Assembly (NCBI GenBank): GCA_937918905.1
Contig: CAKZSH010000153.1
Span: forward strand, 1 to 43,949
Length of the DNA: 43,949 nt
Direction: 5' to 3'
From: an uncultured Saprospiraceae bacterium
GTDB taxonomy: Bacteria; Bacteroidota; Bacteroidia; Chitinophagales; Saprospiraceae
Under the pieces are notes generated by a model. The model was given only the letters and a program-made list of their open reading frames with translations, was not told the origin of the DNA and searched no databases. How positions within the stretch are numbered: the first letter of the stretch is position 1; every line of letters begins with the position of its first letter. Made by a program: the position numbers and the translations under genes. Shown here one piece after another: positions 26,201-34,985 of the stretch.

Positions 26201-26337
26201 GGGTCTTGCTGAATTTTAAATGCATTACGATGGCTGAGACCTTCTTCAAATGAAAATAGCTTAAACTCTATTTTATCTTTTTGGGAAAAAATAGTCGTGG
26301 TAAAAAAAAGAAAATATATGAATAACAGTTTTCGCAT
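23236..26337 (-). CDS. Reg_prop/Y_Y_Y sensor fused to class III adenylyl cyclase
   Basis: A 1033-aa protein. Signal peptide 1-18, then two-component-type Reg_prop propeller repeats (GYIWVATVNGLNKYDG, NLWIGTANGLNKL) to ~640, a Y_Y_Y domain (~690-770, SYSYMLEGYDRDWSEP), one transmembrane helix (~775-793), a coiled coil and the catalytic domain from ~850. Metal ligands are D860 (FFSDFKDF) and D904 (IGDAYM). K900 and D973 (FDIWGD) are the adenine-recognising pair, and N980 and R984 (NTASRM) the transition-state residues, so ATP is the expected substrate. Periplasmic sensing with cytoplasmic cAMP production is inferred. Hybrid two-component sensors of this layout usually carry a kinase; here the output is a cyclase. 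It stands alone between palindromes. Confidence 0.9.
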   Translation of the reverse strand: MRKLLFIYFLFFTTTIFSQKDKIEFKLFSFEEGLSHRNAFKIQQDPYGYIWVATVNGLNKYDGIRFTHFSNLSKENFIPQNFISELLITSDTMIWMGGENNLTVLNGRNYEHNKINASKESAVYNKNRTPGSLVQDDDGNIWNVTYQKGTGESFLQKLGKDNRLQDVMKCEGSATKRGMIWADEHLFLANKENELLKIEKGGKVVQQFDFPKKDNEPTWVVQLQMTHDQTLWVLLDDGRLYFLPNGEKVFKIFNVEKKLSKQGVTNTFLVEKNGNLWIGGLGTLFFIEKSTGRVTDYSLQIKDLTNNYCNIRHLFQDRMGVIWAASEYGVIKILDSEKLFETYLAEGSEFCTNGFCSIRGITEDGEGNIYFSYYNSIHVLKKGDNAPQPLFPRNDYFNFPFGLTYYKNALWTGNGRKIDLLTQEIDTVFNKPSIDLGVCIVGKDENLWFAFRKWLFIYNPDTDKLIEFEDKNNLIDTSKLDAAYLYQGKINNYLWLSTLENGLYKIDPNQGAIAHYSNDADDKVSLLSNRINVTYEDDSGNLWIGTANGLNKLNIQNETISSFTVDNGMPNNFINGLLSEGDTALWLSTDVGLSRMDIVTNSFVNFQKQDGLTANEFNRVSFYQSKDKRMYFGGLRGVNAFYPNENFLKEKQQTEANLILTSFTKLDGVNHNIITEKVNLGTDQKFKLTHHDKFFTFGFALANFKNPSENSYSYMLEGYDRDWSEPTASTTARFNSIPAGNYTFRVRAAANKNSWNKKELAIKVSVQQAYYKTKWFIILCSLLVGGLLFAAYRYRIYTLRENEKKLEREVQSRTNELEREKKKSDDLLLNILPAETAEELKRFGKAKAKRHDAVTVFFSDFKDFTILSQRLGPEQLVAEIDHCFKAFDRIIEKYQLEKIKTIGDAYMCVSGMHLKNERSAIHMVSAALEIQEFMKELAKEKKEKGQPYFEARIGMHTGPVVAGIVGIKKFAFDIWGDTVNTASRMEQNGVEGKVNISESTFQLIKDHFHCEHRGKVSVKHKGEVDMYFVNEKN

Positions 26338-26432
26338 TTTTTAATCGAAACGCAAGTTTTAATTTTTGCGAAAAATACGGATTTTTTAGAAGGTATTAGA
26401 AAATGTTTTCATTTATAAAAATAGAAAGCCAT

Positions 26433-26558
26433 TCAGCATTAGCTGTACACGAGTCAAGGTCTGACTTAAAAAGTCAGGCTTTGACTTATAAGAACATCAA
26501 TAGAAGTCAAAGCCTGACTTTTCAAGTCAGACCTTGACTCGTGTACAGCTAATGCTGA
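26433..26558. repeat. CGAGTCAAGG palindrome, family A copy 3
   Basis: The best copy: outer arms from TCAGCATTAGCTGTACACGA (26433) mirror exactly to ..AATGCTGA (26558), and the inner arms mismatch at about one position, giving ~55-bp arms. It lies between the sprB-like gene terminator and the cyclase start. Confidence 0.92.
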
Positions 26559-26567
26559 GTAATTACA

Positions 26568-26605
26568 AAAAAGGTTCAAACCAAGTGAATGATTTGAACC
26601 TTTTT
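26568..26605 (-). terminator. Rho-independent terminator of the SprB-type operon
   Basis: AAAAAGGTTCAAA / TTTGAACCTTTTT stem of 13 bp with a 12-nt loop and a T-run in both directions, 36 nt after the adhesin stop codon. Confidence 0.88.
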
Positions 26606-26640
26606 ATTTTGAGTTTAAAATAAAACCTTATTAGGAATTT

Positions 26641-29600
26641 TTATTTTAAAACAGTTACGTTTCCTTTTCTAATGTATTCTTTTCCGTTGACACATTTTGC
26701 TCTCAAGTAATATCCGTAAACATCGGAACATACTTTTTCGCCATTATGTGTTCCATCCCAACCATTATTGATACTATTACTTTCAAATACTTTTTCTCCC
26801 CAACGATTGTAAATCATAAAATACGCTTCGTCTACCAATAAACTTCTCAGATACAATACATCATTTTCTCCATCACCATTTGGACTAAATGCATTAGGAA
26901 AGAAAATATAAGGCTCATCACATTCATCAATTACTGTAACTAATACTGTTGCAATAGTAGCACAACCATTTGCAGTATTCGTAACCATAACTTGATATTG
27001 AGTAGTTTCAGTAGGCATCGCAACTGGATTCCTCATTTCTGCAGATGATGGGCCATCAGGGAAGGTACCTTCATTATTCCAAAGATAAGTAAACTCATCT
27101 CCACTAACACCGAGTGTAGTCGTCTCACCTAAAATGATAGTATCTGGAGCTGCATCGGCTGTTACCATATTGGTCATATCAACTACATTGACATCGAAAA
27201 GATTATCAATCTCACATCCATATTCATTAGATATATTTAAATTATAACTTGAAAGTTCTGTTGGCGATACATTTAAGGAATCATCTAAACTAATGATATT
27301 TCCATCAGCATCAGTCCATTCATAAAATAATGAATCTCCTACTGAAGATGTCATAGTTGTAATTGTTGCTTGATCTCCTAAGCAAAGATCATCGTTACCT
27401 ATTAAAGCTGTAATAATTTGTGCGCTTCCAGCGAGTACACTATCCAATGTAGTACAACCAAATGCATCAGTTGCTTCCACGTAATAATATTGTGGAGCTC
27501 CATTACTTGGAACTTCATATGATGCTTCATTTCCTACTTGATTTCCAAGTGGAGCAGACCAAACATAACTTTCAGCAAATGCACTTGAAGCACTCAATGT
27601 TATTGTTGAATCATTGACACAAACAATTGTTTCAGGAGAAGTAGTAAAATCATCCATTGGTTCAGGAACAAAAACATTTACTGCTTTCTCCACCTCACAT
27701 AGAACAGCACTATTCGGGTCAGTAATTGTTACGGTATAATCTGTTGTTTGGTCACCAGTTACAGTTGGATTTAATACTGTTCCAATTCCATTTGACCAAT
27801 CATATGTGTAATCAGGATTACCAAAAGGATTAAGTGCAGTTTCTTCATCTAGACAAATTACTAAAGAGTCCGCAAGATTTATATCTAATATACTTACATC
27901 AAAAGTTTGAGTTAAAGAATCAACACAACCATCTTCGGCCGTTACTACTATACTAGCAGTATAAGTTCCACTTTGACCAATAAGAAGTGAATCTTGTTGA
28001 CTCACAGAAGTAGTACCTCCAGGTAATTGCCAAGAGTATCCTGTTATATCCAATGTTGCATTAGTAGAGTTATCTGTAAATACGACCATTACACTATCCT
28101 CTGAACATGCCTCATAATCAATCGTAAATGCAGTATTGAAAATAGGATCATCTGCAACTTCAATTACTTTAGTAATTGTATCTGGAAGACATCCTGCATT
28201 AGGAGTACCTACTGGTAAAACCATCATTACAGTATAAGTTCCTGCTGTTGCATAATTATGAACAGGAGCTGAACCACTTCCCATAGGAGAGTTATCACCA
28301 AAGTCCCACATGTAAAGGTCAGAACCATTATTTGCAAAATTAACTTCTAGTGGATTACAGTTTGAAGTTTCAATAAAGTTTTCAGTGGTATCTTGAACTG
28401 CAACTGAGATAGTATCAATTTGAATACATCCATGTTGATTTTCAGTTGCTAAATATACCTCTGTAATTCCTACCAAACTTGTATTCAATGTTGGGGTAGC
28501 TGTAGTAGCACCTGCTGTGAATGCACTTGCTGGCGTCCATTGATAATCTACCATATCTAATGGATCATTATTGACTGCCATCAGTTGACCATCAGTTCCT
28601 ACACAAAATACCATCGCTGCTTGAACAGAAACATCTATTGCTTCTTGAGTAACAATTACACTGTCCATTGAAATACAACCATTTAATTCAGCTACAACAT
28701 AAACCATATTTTCTCCTGGAGATAATGAGTAATCTGTTAATGTATTCCCTGTTGCAATTGCAGGTAAATTTGGATCATTAAACCAGTTGATTGTTGCAGA
28801 TGCATCTGCTGTTGCATTTATAGAAATTTCATCATCACAAGTTGTCATATCATCATCAGCAGCTAATGCTGGTCCAGGTTCGGTTATCACATTGACGGTC
28901 TGCGTGGCTGATTGATTCATGGAATCAGTTATCTCAATTGTATAAGTTCCCGCAGGTACATCTGGAATCATTGCAGTATTACCTACTACATTTCCATTTG
29001 CATCAGTCCATTCATAGGTGTACGGAGGAATACCTCCAGTAACAACTTCTGAGTCAATCATTCCATTATTACCTAGCGTACATGGATCATTCGTACTTGT
29101 AGCACTTATAGCAAAAAGTGGTGGATCAGTTAAACAAGTTTCGGATGTTGCCGTACATCCATTAGCATCCGTAATTGTAACGGTATAACATCCTGCTGTC
29201 AATCCTGATATATCTTCTGTGGTTTCACCATTACTCCATAAGAATGTGTACGGTGCAGTTCCACCCGTTACTGTCAAATTAATCGAACCATCACTTCCAC
29301 CCATTATAGAAGGGTTAGTTCCAACTGTACCTGCTGTGGAAATTACAGTAGATTCAGTTACTATAACTGATGAAACTGATGTACATCCATTGTCATCTGT
29401 AACAGTTACAGTATAAGTTCCTGCAGTTAGATTTGAAATATTTTGAGTCGTAGCTCCGTTGCTCCACATATAAGTGTAATTTCCAGAACCTCCTGATCCA
29501 GTCACAGTAGCTGAACCATCATTTCCTCCATTACAACTTACATTAACTACTGTCGTGGAAGACATAACTGTATTGCCACCTGTTACTTGAACAGTTTCGG

Positions 29601-32600
29601 TAACGGTACTTCCATTACCATTGGTTACAGTTACGGTATAAAATCCTGTACCCAAACCTGTTACCGTTCCAGTACTTCCTATTGGATTTCCATTACCATC
29701 CTCCCATGAAAAAGTGAAAGGTGAAGGACATCCTGGACCTGGTGTAGCTGTAACTGTTCCGTCAGTTCCAGGAACACAACTTTCAGGTGTACTTGTTACC
29801 ACTACGACACATGATACTGATGGATCAGTAATACACGTTTCATTAGTTGCTGTACAACCGTTACTATCGGTAATCGTCACGGTGTAACATCCTGCTGTCA
29901 ATCCTGATATATCTTCTGTGGTTGCGCCATTACTCCATAAGAAAGTATAACCAGGCGTTCCACCCATAACTGTAATATTAATCGAACCATCACTTCCTCC
30001 TGCTGTTGTTGGATTTGTTCCAATTGCAGATGATACCGTTACTGTACTAGGTTCAACAACTGTAACCATTGAAGTAGAAGTACATCCTTCTAAATCAGTT
30101 ACTGTAACTGTATAATCACCTGGAGCAAGATTAGAAATACTTTGAGTTGTCTCGCCATTGCTCCAATTATATTGATATCCATCGAGTCCTGGTGCACCTC
30201 CAATTCCATTGGCGGTTGCAGAACCATCATTAGCTCCATTACATGAAAGATTAATTACCGTTGCAGATGAACCAACTCCTCCACTTCCTGTAACTACTCC
30301 TGTTCCTGTTCCTTGAACTCCGTTAGCATCCGTTACCGTTACTAAGTAAGTTCCATTTGTTAAACCTGTAATGGTTTGAGTTGTACCTAAAGGAAAACCA
30401 GTAACAGTTGACCACATATAAGTATAAGGAGGTGTTCCATCATTAGCTGTAGCAGTTGCTGTTCCCATATTATTTCCCATACAACCATTGTTAACAGTAG
30501 TAACTGTTACATTCAACATTCCTGGATCGTTGATACAATGAGTAGAAGTGATCGAACATCCTATTGCATCCGTAATTGTTACGGTATAACATCCTTCAGT
30601 AAGTCCTGAAATATCTTGAGTTGTTGCTCCATTACTCCATAAATAAGTATAAGGTGCTGTTCCGCCACTTACTTCAATATTGATTGAACCATCATTTCCT
30701 CCAGCAGTAGTAGGATCAGAAGTAGTCGCTGAACTGACTGCAAGGGTATTGTTATCCATTATCATGGTGCTGGAAACAACTGTACATCCATTTGAATCTG
30801 TTGCAGTAACAGTATAAGTTCCTGCTGAAACGCCTGAAATACTTGAACCAGTCGATCCATTACTCCACAGATATGTATATCCAGGAGTTCCTCCATTTAC
30901 TGTTACTGATGCAGAACCATTGTTAGCACCACAATCAATATTCGTAGAAGAAATTGTTCCAGTTAATTGGGTAGGTTGTGTAACTTCTGTAGTAAAAACT
31001 CCTTCACAACCATTCACATCCGTTACTGTTACAGTATAAGTTCCAGCTGTAAGATCTGAAATATTTTGAGTCGTTGCTCCGTTGCTCCATGCATAAGTGT
31101 AAGGGGCAACTCCTGTTGTAACAACTGATGCAGCAGCACCATCATTTCCTCCAAAACAAGTAACATGAGTTGTAGTTATATCTACCCAAATTCCTTCAGG
31201 AGAAAGTTCGATAGTTGCAGAAGCTGTAGCAGTACATCCATTTTCGTCTGTGACCGTTACCGTATAAGTACCTACTGATAATCCATTTACAGTAGAAGTT
31301 GTAGCTCCATTACTCCAAGCAAAAGTCATTTGACCAACCCCTCCACTTGTACTTACTGAAACATGTCCATCACTACTTCCTGTACAAGTTTCATTAGATG
31401 AACTTGCAGTAGCCGTAACTCCTGATGTCTCAATAACTGTAACTGAAGTAGTTGCAGTATTGCCAACATTGTCTGTTACTGTCACGGTATAAGTACCTCC
31501 TGATAAACCAGTAGCCGTTGAGGTAGTTTGACCATCACTCCATAAATAGGTGTATGGTGAAAATCCTCCAGAAGCCATAACAGTAGCAGTTCCATCATTT
31601 GCTCCACATAATGAAGGAGTAGAATTTACGGTTAAAACGATGGTAGCAATTGGCTCAGTAATTACAATTGTTGTTGTCGTTGTGCAGCCATTAGCATCTG
31701 TTACCGTTACTGTGTAAGTGCCTGCTGATAAATTTGAAATTGTTTGAGTAGTTGCTCCGTTGCTCCACAAATAAGTATATGGTCCCGTTCCTCCCACAGG
31801 AGTAACAGTTGCAGTTCCGTTTGTTCCTCCTACTGTTGTTACATCTGTTCCTGATCCTGTAGCAGTTAATACTGCAGGTTCAGTAATCGTATGAGTAGTG
31901 GTAACTGTACATCCATTTGCATCTGTTGCAGTTACTGAATAAGTACCTGCTGATAAGTTTGAAATCATTTGTGTTGTCGCTCCTGTATTCCACAGGTAAG
32001 TAATAGTTCCTGTACCGCCACTTGTTGTCACCATGATTGCACCATTGTTATCGCCATGACAAATGATATTTGTAGTGTTTGGATTATTCGTCGTGATTGT
32101 CAATTGGGCAGGTTGTGAAACTGTAACAGTCGTAGTTGCAGTACATCCATCAGCACCAGTTACAGTAACTGTGTAATTACCAGCAGTAAGTCCATTTGCA
32201 GTAGCACTTGTTGCTCCATTACTCCATGAGTAAGAAAAAGGTCCATTTCCAGAAGCAACATTTACGGTTGCTGTTCCATCATTTCCACCAAAACACGCAA
32301 TGGATGTAGAACTACCTGATATATTTATTTGAGGGTTGGTTAAACTTACATTGATACTTGCTACGCTTGTACATCCGTTTTCATCTGTTGCTGTAACAGT
32401 ATAAGTTCCAGCAGTCAAATTATTTATTGAAGATGAATTACCGCCATTACTCCATGTGTAAGTCTTTTGACCAGTACCACCTGATGTTGTAACTGATGCT
32501 GAACCATTGCTATCACCGAAGCAAATTTCATTAGCTGAATTTGAAATAACAACTATAGTTGTAGGTTCTTCTACTGTAACTGGTGCAACATTAGAACATC

Positions 32601-33090
32601 CATTAGAGTCTGTTACGGTTACATGGTAAACACCTGCTGCCAAACCAACTGGACTAGAAGTAGTTGTTCCCGCTGGGTCATCCCATTGGTAAGTATATGG
32701 TGGTACTCCCGTCATCACTCCTGCATATGCAGTTCCATCACTTCCTCCATTACAACTGACAGGAGTTGAAGTATTCATAATCCAAACGCCTTCAGGATCT
32801 AATTCAATAGTAACTGATTCAGAGGCTGTACAGCCTGCTCCATCTGTTACCGTCACAGTATAAGTAGTTGAGGTTAAACCAGTTGCTTGTGGAGTAGTTT
32901 GTCCATTACTCCAAAGGTAGGTTACTCCATTGACTCCTACACCTGTAGCAATCGCAGAAGCATCACTACTTCCTACGCAAGTTTCGGTAGTTACATCATG
33001 AATGGTAACTTCAGCAGAATTACATTGCGCAGATAGACCTAGTGAGCCTAAAAGAAAAGCAAATATGTTGATGAATAATATTTTTTTCAT
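26641..33090 (-). CDS. Giant SprB-repeat surface adhesin with type B T9SS sorting domain
   Basis: A 2149-aa protein from ATG 33090 (the ORF extends 21 codons upstream, but the signal peptide MKKILFINIF...LSAQ starts here). From ~25 to ~1400 are about 18 SprB repeats, each ending like TYTVTVTDxNGC and holding YxWSNGxTTxxIxxL. Then follow PKD/Ig-like domains (YMWDFGDNSPMG, YDWSNGIG). The last ~90 residues are the gliding-motility-associated type B sorting domain (FFPNAFSPNGDGENDVL, IYNRWGEKVFES, NGWDGT). Type B cargo needs a partner PorP/SprF protein, and one is encoded two genes upstream. Its relative SprB is the mobile gliding adhesin of Flavobacterium; whether this cell glides is not shown. 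The terminator follows at 26568. Confidence 0.92.
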   Translation of the reverse strand: MKKILFINIFAFLLGSLGLSAQCNSAEVTIHDVTTETCVGSSDASAIATGVGVNGVTYLWSNGQTTPQATGLTSTTYTVTVTDGAGCTASESVTIELDPEGVWIMNTSTPVSCNGGSDGTAYAGVMTGVPPYTYQWDDPAGTTTSSPVGLAAGVYHVTVTDSNGCSNVAPVTVEEPTTIVVISNSANEICFGDSNGSASVTTSGGTGQKTYTWSNGGNSSSINNLTAGTYTVTATDENGCTSVASINVSLTNPQINISGSSTSIACFGGNDGTATVNVASGNGPFSYSWSNGATSATANGLTAGNYTVTVTGADGCTATTTVTVSQPAQLTITTNNPNTTNIICHGDNNGAIMVTTSGGTGTITYLWNTGATTQMISNLSAGTYSVTATDANGCTVTTTHTITEPAVLTATGSGTDVTTVGGTNGTATVTPVGGTGPYTYLWSNGATTQTISNLSAGTYTVTVTDANGCTTTTTIVITEPIATIVLTVNSTPSLCGANDGTATVMASGGFSPYTYLWSDGQTTSTATGLSGGTYTVTVTDNVGNTATTSVTVIETSGVTATASSSNETCTGSSDGHVSVSTSGGVGQMTFAWSNGATTSTVNGLSVGTYTVTVTDENGCTATASATIELSPEGIWVDITTTHVTCFGGNDGAAASVVTTGVAPYTYAWSNGATTQNISDLTAGTYTVTVTDVNGCEGVFTTEVTQPTQLTGTISSTNIDCGANNGSASVTVNGGTPGYTYLWSNGSTGSSISGVSAGTYTVTATDSNGCTVVSSTMIMDNNTLAVSSATTSDPTTAGGNDGSINIEVSGGTAPYTYLWSNGATTQDISGLTEGCYTVTITDAIGCSITSTHCINDPGMLNVTVTTVNNGCMGNNMGTATATANDGTPPYTYMWSTVTGFPLGTTQTITGLTNGTYLVTVTDANGVQGTGTGVVTGSGGVGSSATVINLSCNGANDGSATANGIGGAPGLDGYQYNWSNGETTQSISNLAPGDYTVTVTDLEGCTSTSMVTVVEPSTVTVSSAIGTNPTTAGGSDGSINITVMGGTPGYTFLWSNGATTEDISGLTAGCYTVTITDSNGCTATNETCITDPSVSCVVVVTSTPESCVPGTDGTVTATPGPGCPSPFTFSWEDGNGNPIGSTGTVTGLGTGFYTVTVTNGNGSTVTETVQVTGGNTVMSSTTVVNVSCNGGNDGSATVTGSGGSGNYTYMWSNGATTQNISNLTAGTYTVTVTDDNGCTSVSSVIVTESTVISTAGTVGTNPSIMGGSDGSINLTVTGGTAPYTFLWSNGETTEDISGLTAGCYTVTITDANGCTATSETCLTDPPLFAISATSTNDPCTLGNNGMIDSEVVTGGIPPYTYEWTDANGNVVGNTAMIPDVPAGTYTIEITDSMNQSATQTVNVITEPGPALAADDDMTTCDDEISINATADASATINWFNDPNLPAIATGNTLTDYSLSPGENMVYVVAELNGCISMDSVIVTQEAIDVSVQAAMVFCVGTDGQLMAVNNDPLDMVDYQWTPASAFTAGATTATPTLNTSLVGITEVYLATENQHGCIQIDTISVAVQDTTENFIETSNCNPLEVNFANNGSDLYMWDFGDNSPMGSGSAPVHNYATAGTYTVMMVLPVGTPNAGCLPDTITKVIEVADDPIFNTAFTIDYEACSEDSVMVVFTDNSTNATLDITGYSWQLPGGTTSVSQQDSLLIGQSGTYTASIVVTAEDGCVDSLTQTFDVSILDINLADSLVICLDEETALNPFGNPDYTYDWSNGIGTVLNPTVTGDQTTDYTVTITDPNSAVLCEVEKAVNVFVPEPMDDFTTSPETIVCVNDSTITLSASSAFAESYVWSAPLGNQVGNEASYEVPSNGAPQYYYVEATDAFGCTTLDSVLAGSAQIITALIGNDDLCLGDQATITTMTSSVGDSLFYEWTDADGNIISLDDSLNVSPTELSSYNLNISNEYGCEIDNLFDVNVVDMTNMVTADAAPDTIILGETTTLGVSGDEFTYLWNNEGTFPDGPSSAEMRNPVAMPTETTQYQVMVTNTANGCATIATVLVTVIDECDEPYIFFPNAFSPNGDGENDVLYLRSLLVDEAYFMIYNRWGEKVFESNSINNGWDGTHNGEKVCSDVYGYYLRAKCVNGKEYIRKGNVTVLK

Positions 33091-33165
33091 AGTACAAAAT
33101 TTATGTTTGTAGCTGAGGCTTTGAGTTTTTTTTAATAAAAAAATGAAATCCAAAATGATGCAATT

Positions 33166-34985
33166 TTAATTGAGGCTCTTGATTCTAACTATCGTTACTT
33201 TCCGCTGCTCCGAGGCTTCAATACTGTAAATAGATTTTGGATCAGAATAATCATCAGAAATTCCTAGTCCAGTTGAAGGTTGTTCTCCTCTTGGAACTAA
33301 GGTAATTTTAAGACCTTTGTTATTTCCAATATATTTTGCTAAAACACCTCCATTATATTGTCGTAAATAATTCTCAACACTACTTACACGTCTTGAGGTC
33401 AAATCCTTATTATAACTTGACGGTGCTCTTGGACTTGCAAATCCTTCCAACTCAATTTGGTATTGACGACCTTGAGGTAAGTTTCTTTCTAAAAACTGAC
33501 CTAGCAATTCTAATTTCATCATACCTTCTCTTACTCGACTATCAAAAAATATTCGAGTTTCATCTTGTGCTTTGATTTTCGATTCACCACCTAATGATTT
33601 ACTATTTTCAAAAACAAACTTAGATACCCGATCTTCTCTTACATATGACTGATAAGTTTGTTCGTATGTTTTAGAAGTCGTCTTTGCTCTAGTTCGTTTG
33701 TCTGGTTCATCATTATCGAAGTATAAAATAACAGGTAAGTCGGCTCCTGCATTTGTAGTCTCCAAGTAAAGTGGGAAATTAAATGTTCTTGAAGTGTTTA
33801 ATCCTTTTGTAGAAAAAGTAACTTCATCAGAAGTGTAACCTGCTTTTGAAGCAATTACTCGGTAACGTTTCCCTACTTCTAAGTTATTAGTAAATCGGTT
33901 ATCGCTTAAACTTCCTGTTTCAAAAGAAGCACCTGTTGATTCATCAATAAATTTAAAAGTACATCCTATCAAAGTAGAGTTAGAACCTTTTACAAAAGTA
34001 TTTGCAATCAAATCTACATTCATACCTGTACTTGGTGGAGTATAGGTTGTAGTGGTAGTTGTTGTACCACCTCCTTTTGGAGTTAAGTAATCTGTATTAG
34101 GATTATCAACATTACATCCGCCTCCATCAATTCGTTTGATTCGTACCAACTCCACCTTCCGTTGTTTAGAGGCTTCGATACTGTAAATTGATTTTGGATC
34201 AGAGTAATTAGATGGAATACCTAAACCTTCAGATGGATCTTCACCTCTAGGAATTAATTTGATTCTAAGGTTTTTATCTGCTCCAATGTATTGTGCTAAT
34301 ACACCTCCATTATATCTTCGAAGGTAATTTTCAACACTACTCACACGTCTTGAGGTCAAACTTTTATTATAATCAGATGGTGCTCTTGGACTTGCAAATC
34401 CTTCGATTTCAATTTGATAAATACGTCCTTGAGGTACATATCTTTCTAAGAAACTTGCAAACAATTGTAATTTTGTCATACCTCCTTTCACATCATCATC
34501 AAAGAAAAGTCGAGTATCATCCTGAGCTTTTAACTTCTGTTCTCCAGAAAGATCTTTTCCATTTTCAGAAAGGAATTTATCAATACGTTCTTCTTTAACA
34601 TATTCACTCCATACTTCTTTATAAGTTTTAGATGTACTAGTTGCACGAGTTCTTTTATCTGGTTCGTCATTATCAAAGAATAAAACAACAGATAAATTAA
34701 TCGCTCCATCAGGTTCACATTCTAAGTAAAGTGGAAACCTAAAAGTCTTTCCTACATATAAATCCCTAGTATTAAATGAGACTGAATCAGGTGTCCAATA
34801 TGGTTTGGTAGCAACCACTTTGTAATCCACTCCAAATTCTAACATGCTATAAAACTCATTATCATCCAATCGAGGAGTTGATCCTATTAATTCACCAGTT
34901 GATTCATTATAAAAATGGAAAGTACAACCTTCCAAAGGTAAGTCTGTTGATCGGTCAAAAGTATTGGTAAACAAATCTACTGCAG
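33166..34985 (-). repeat. Tandem duplication of a ~285-codon beta + OmpA module
   Basis: 34126-34985 (first in the protein) and 33166-34023 (second) encode matching blocks: FDNDEPDKRTRA, KAQDxTRxFFD, GFASPRAPS, TSRRVSSVENYLR, SDPKSIYSIEAS. A ~100-nt linker rich in Thr/Gly separates them. Confidence 0.88.

Noticed and set aside
27000..33000. Repeated sequence in the SprB-type gene as a CRISPR or DNA-level repeat
   Set aside because: The units are diverged at DNA level and conserved only as protein (SprB repeats) in one long open frame.
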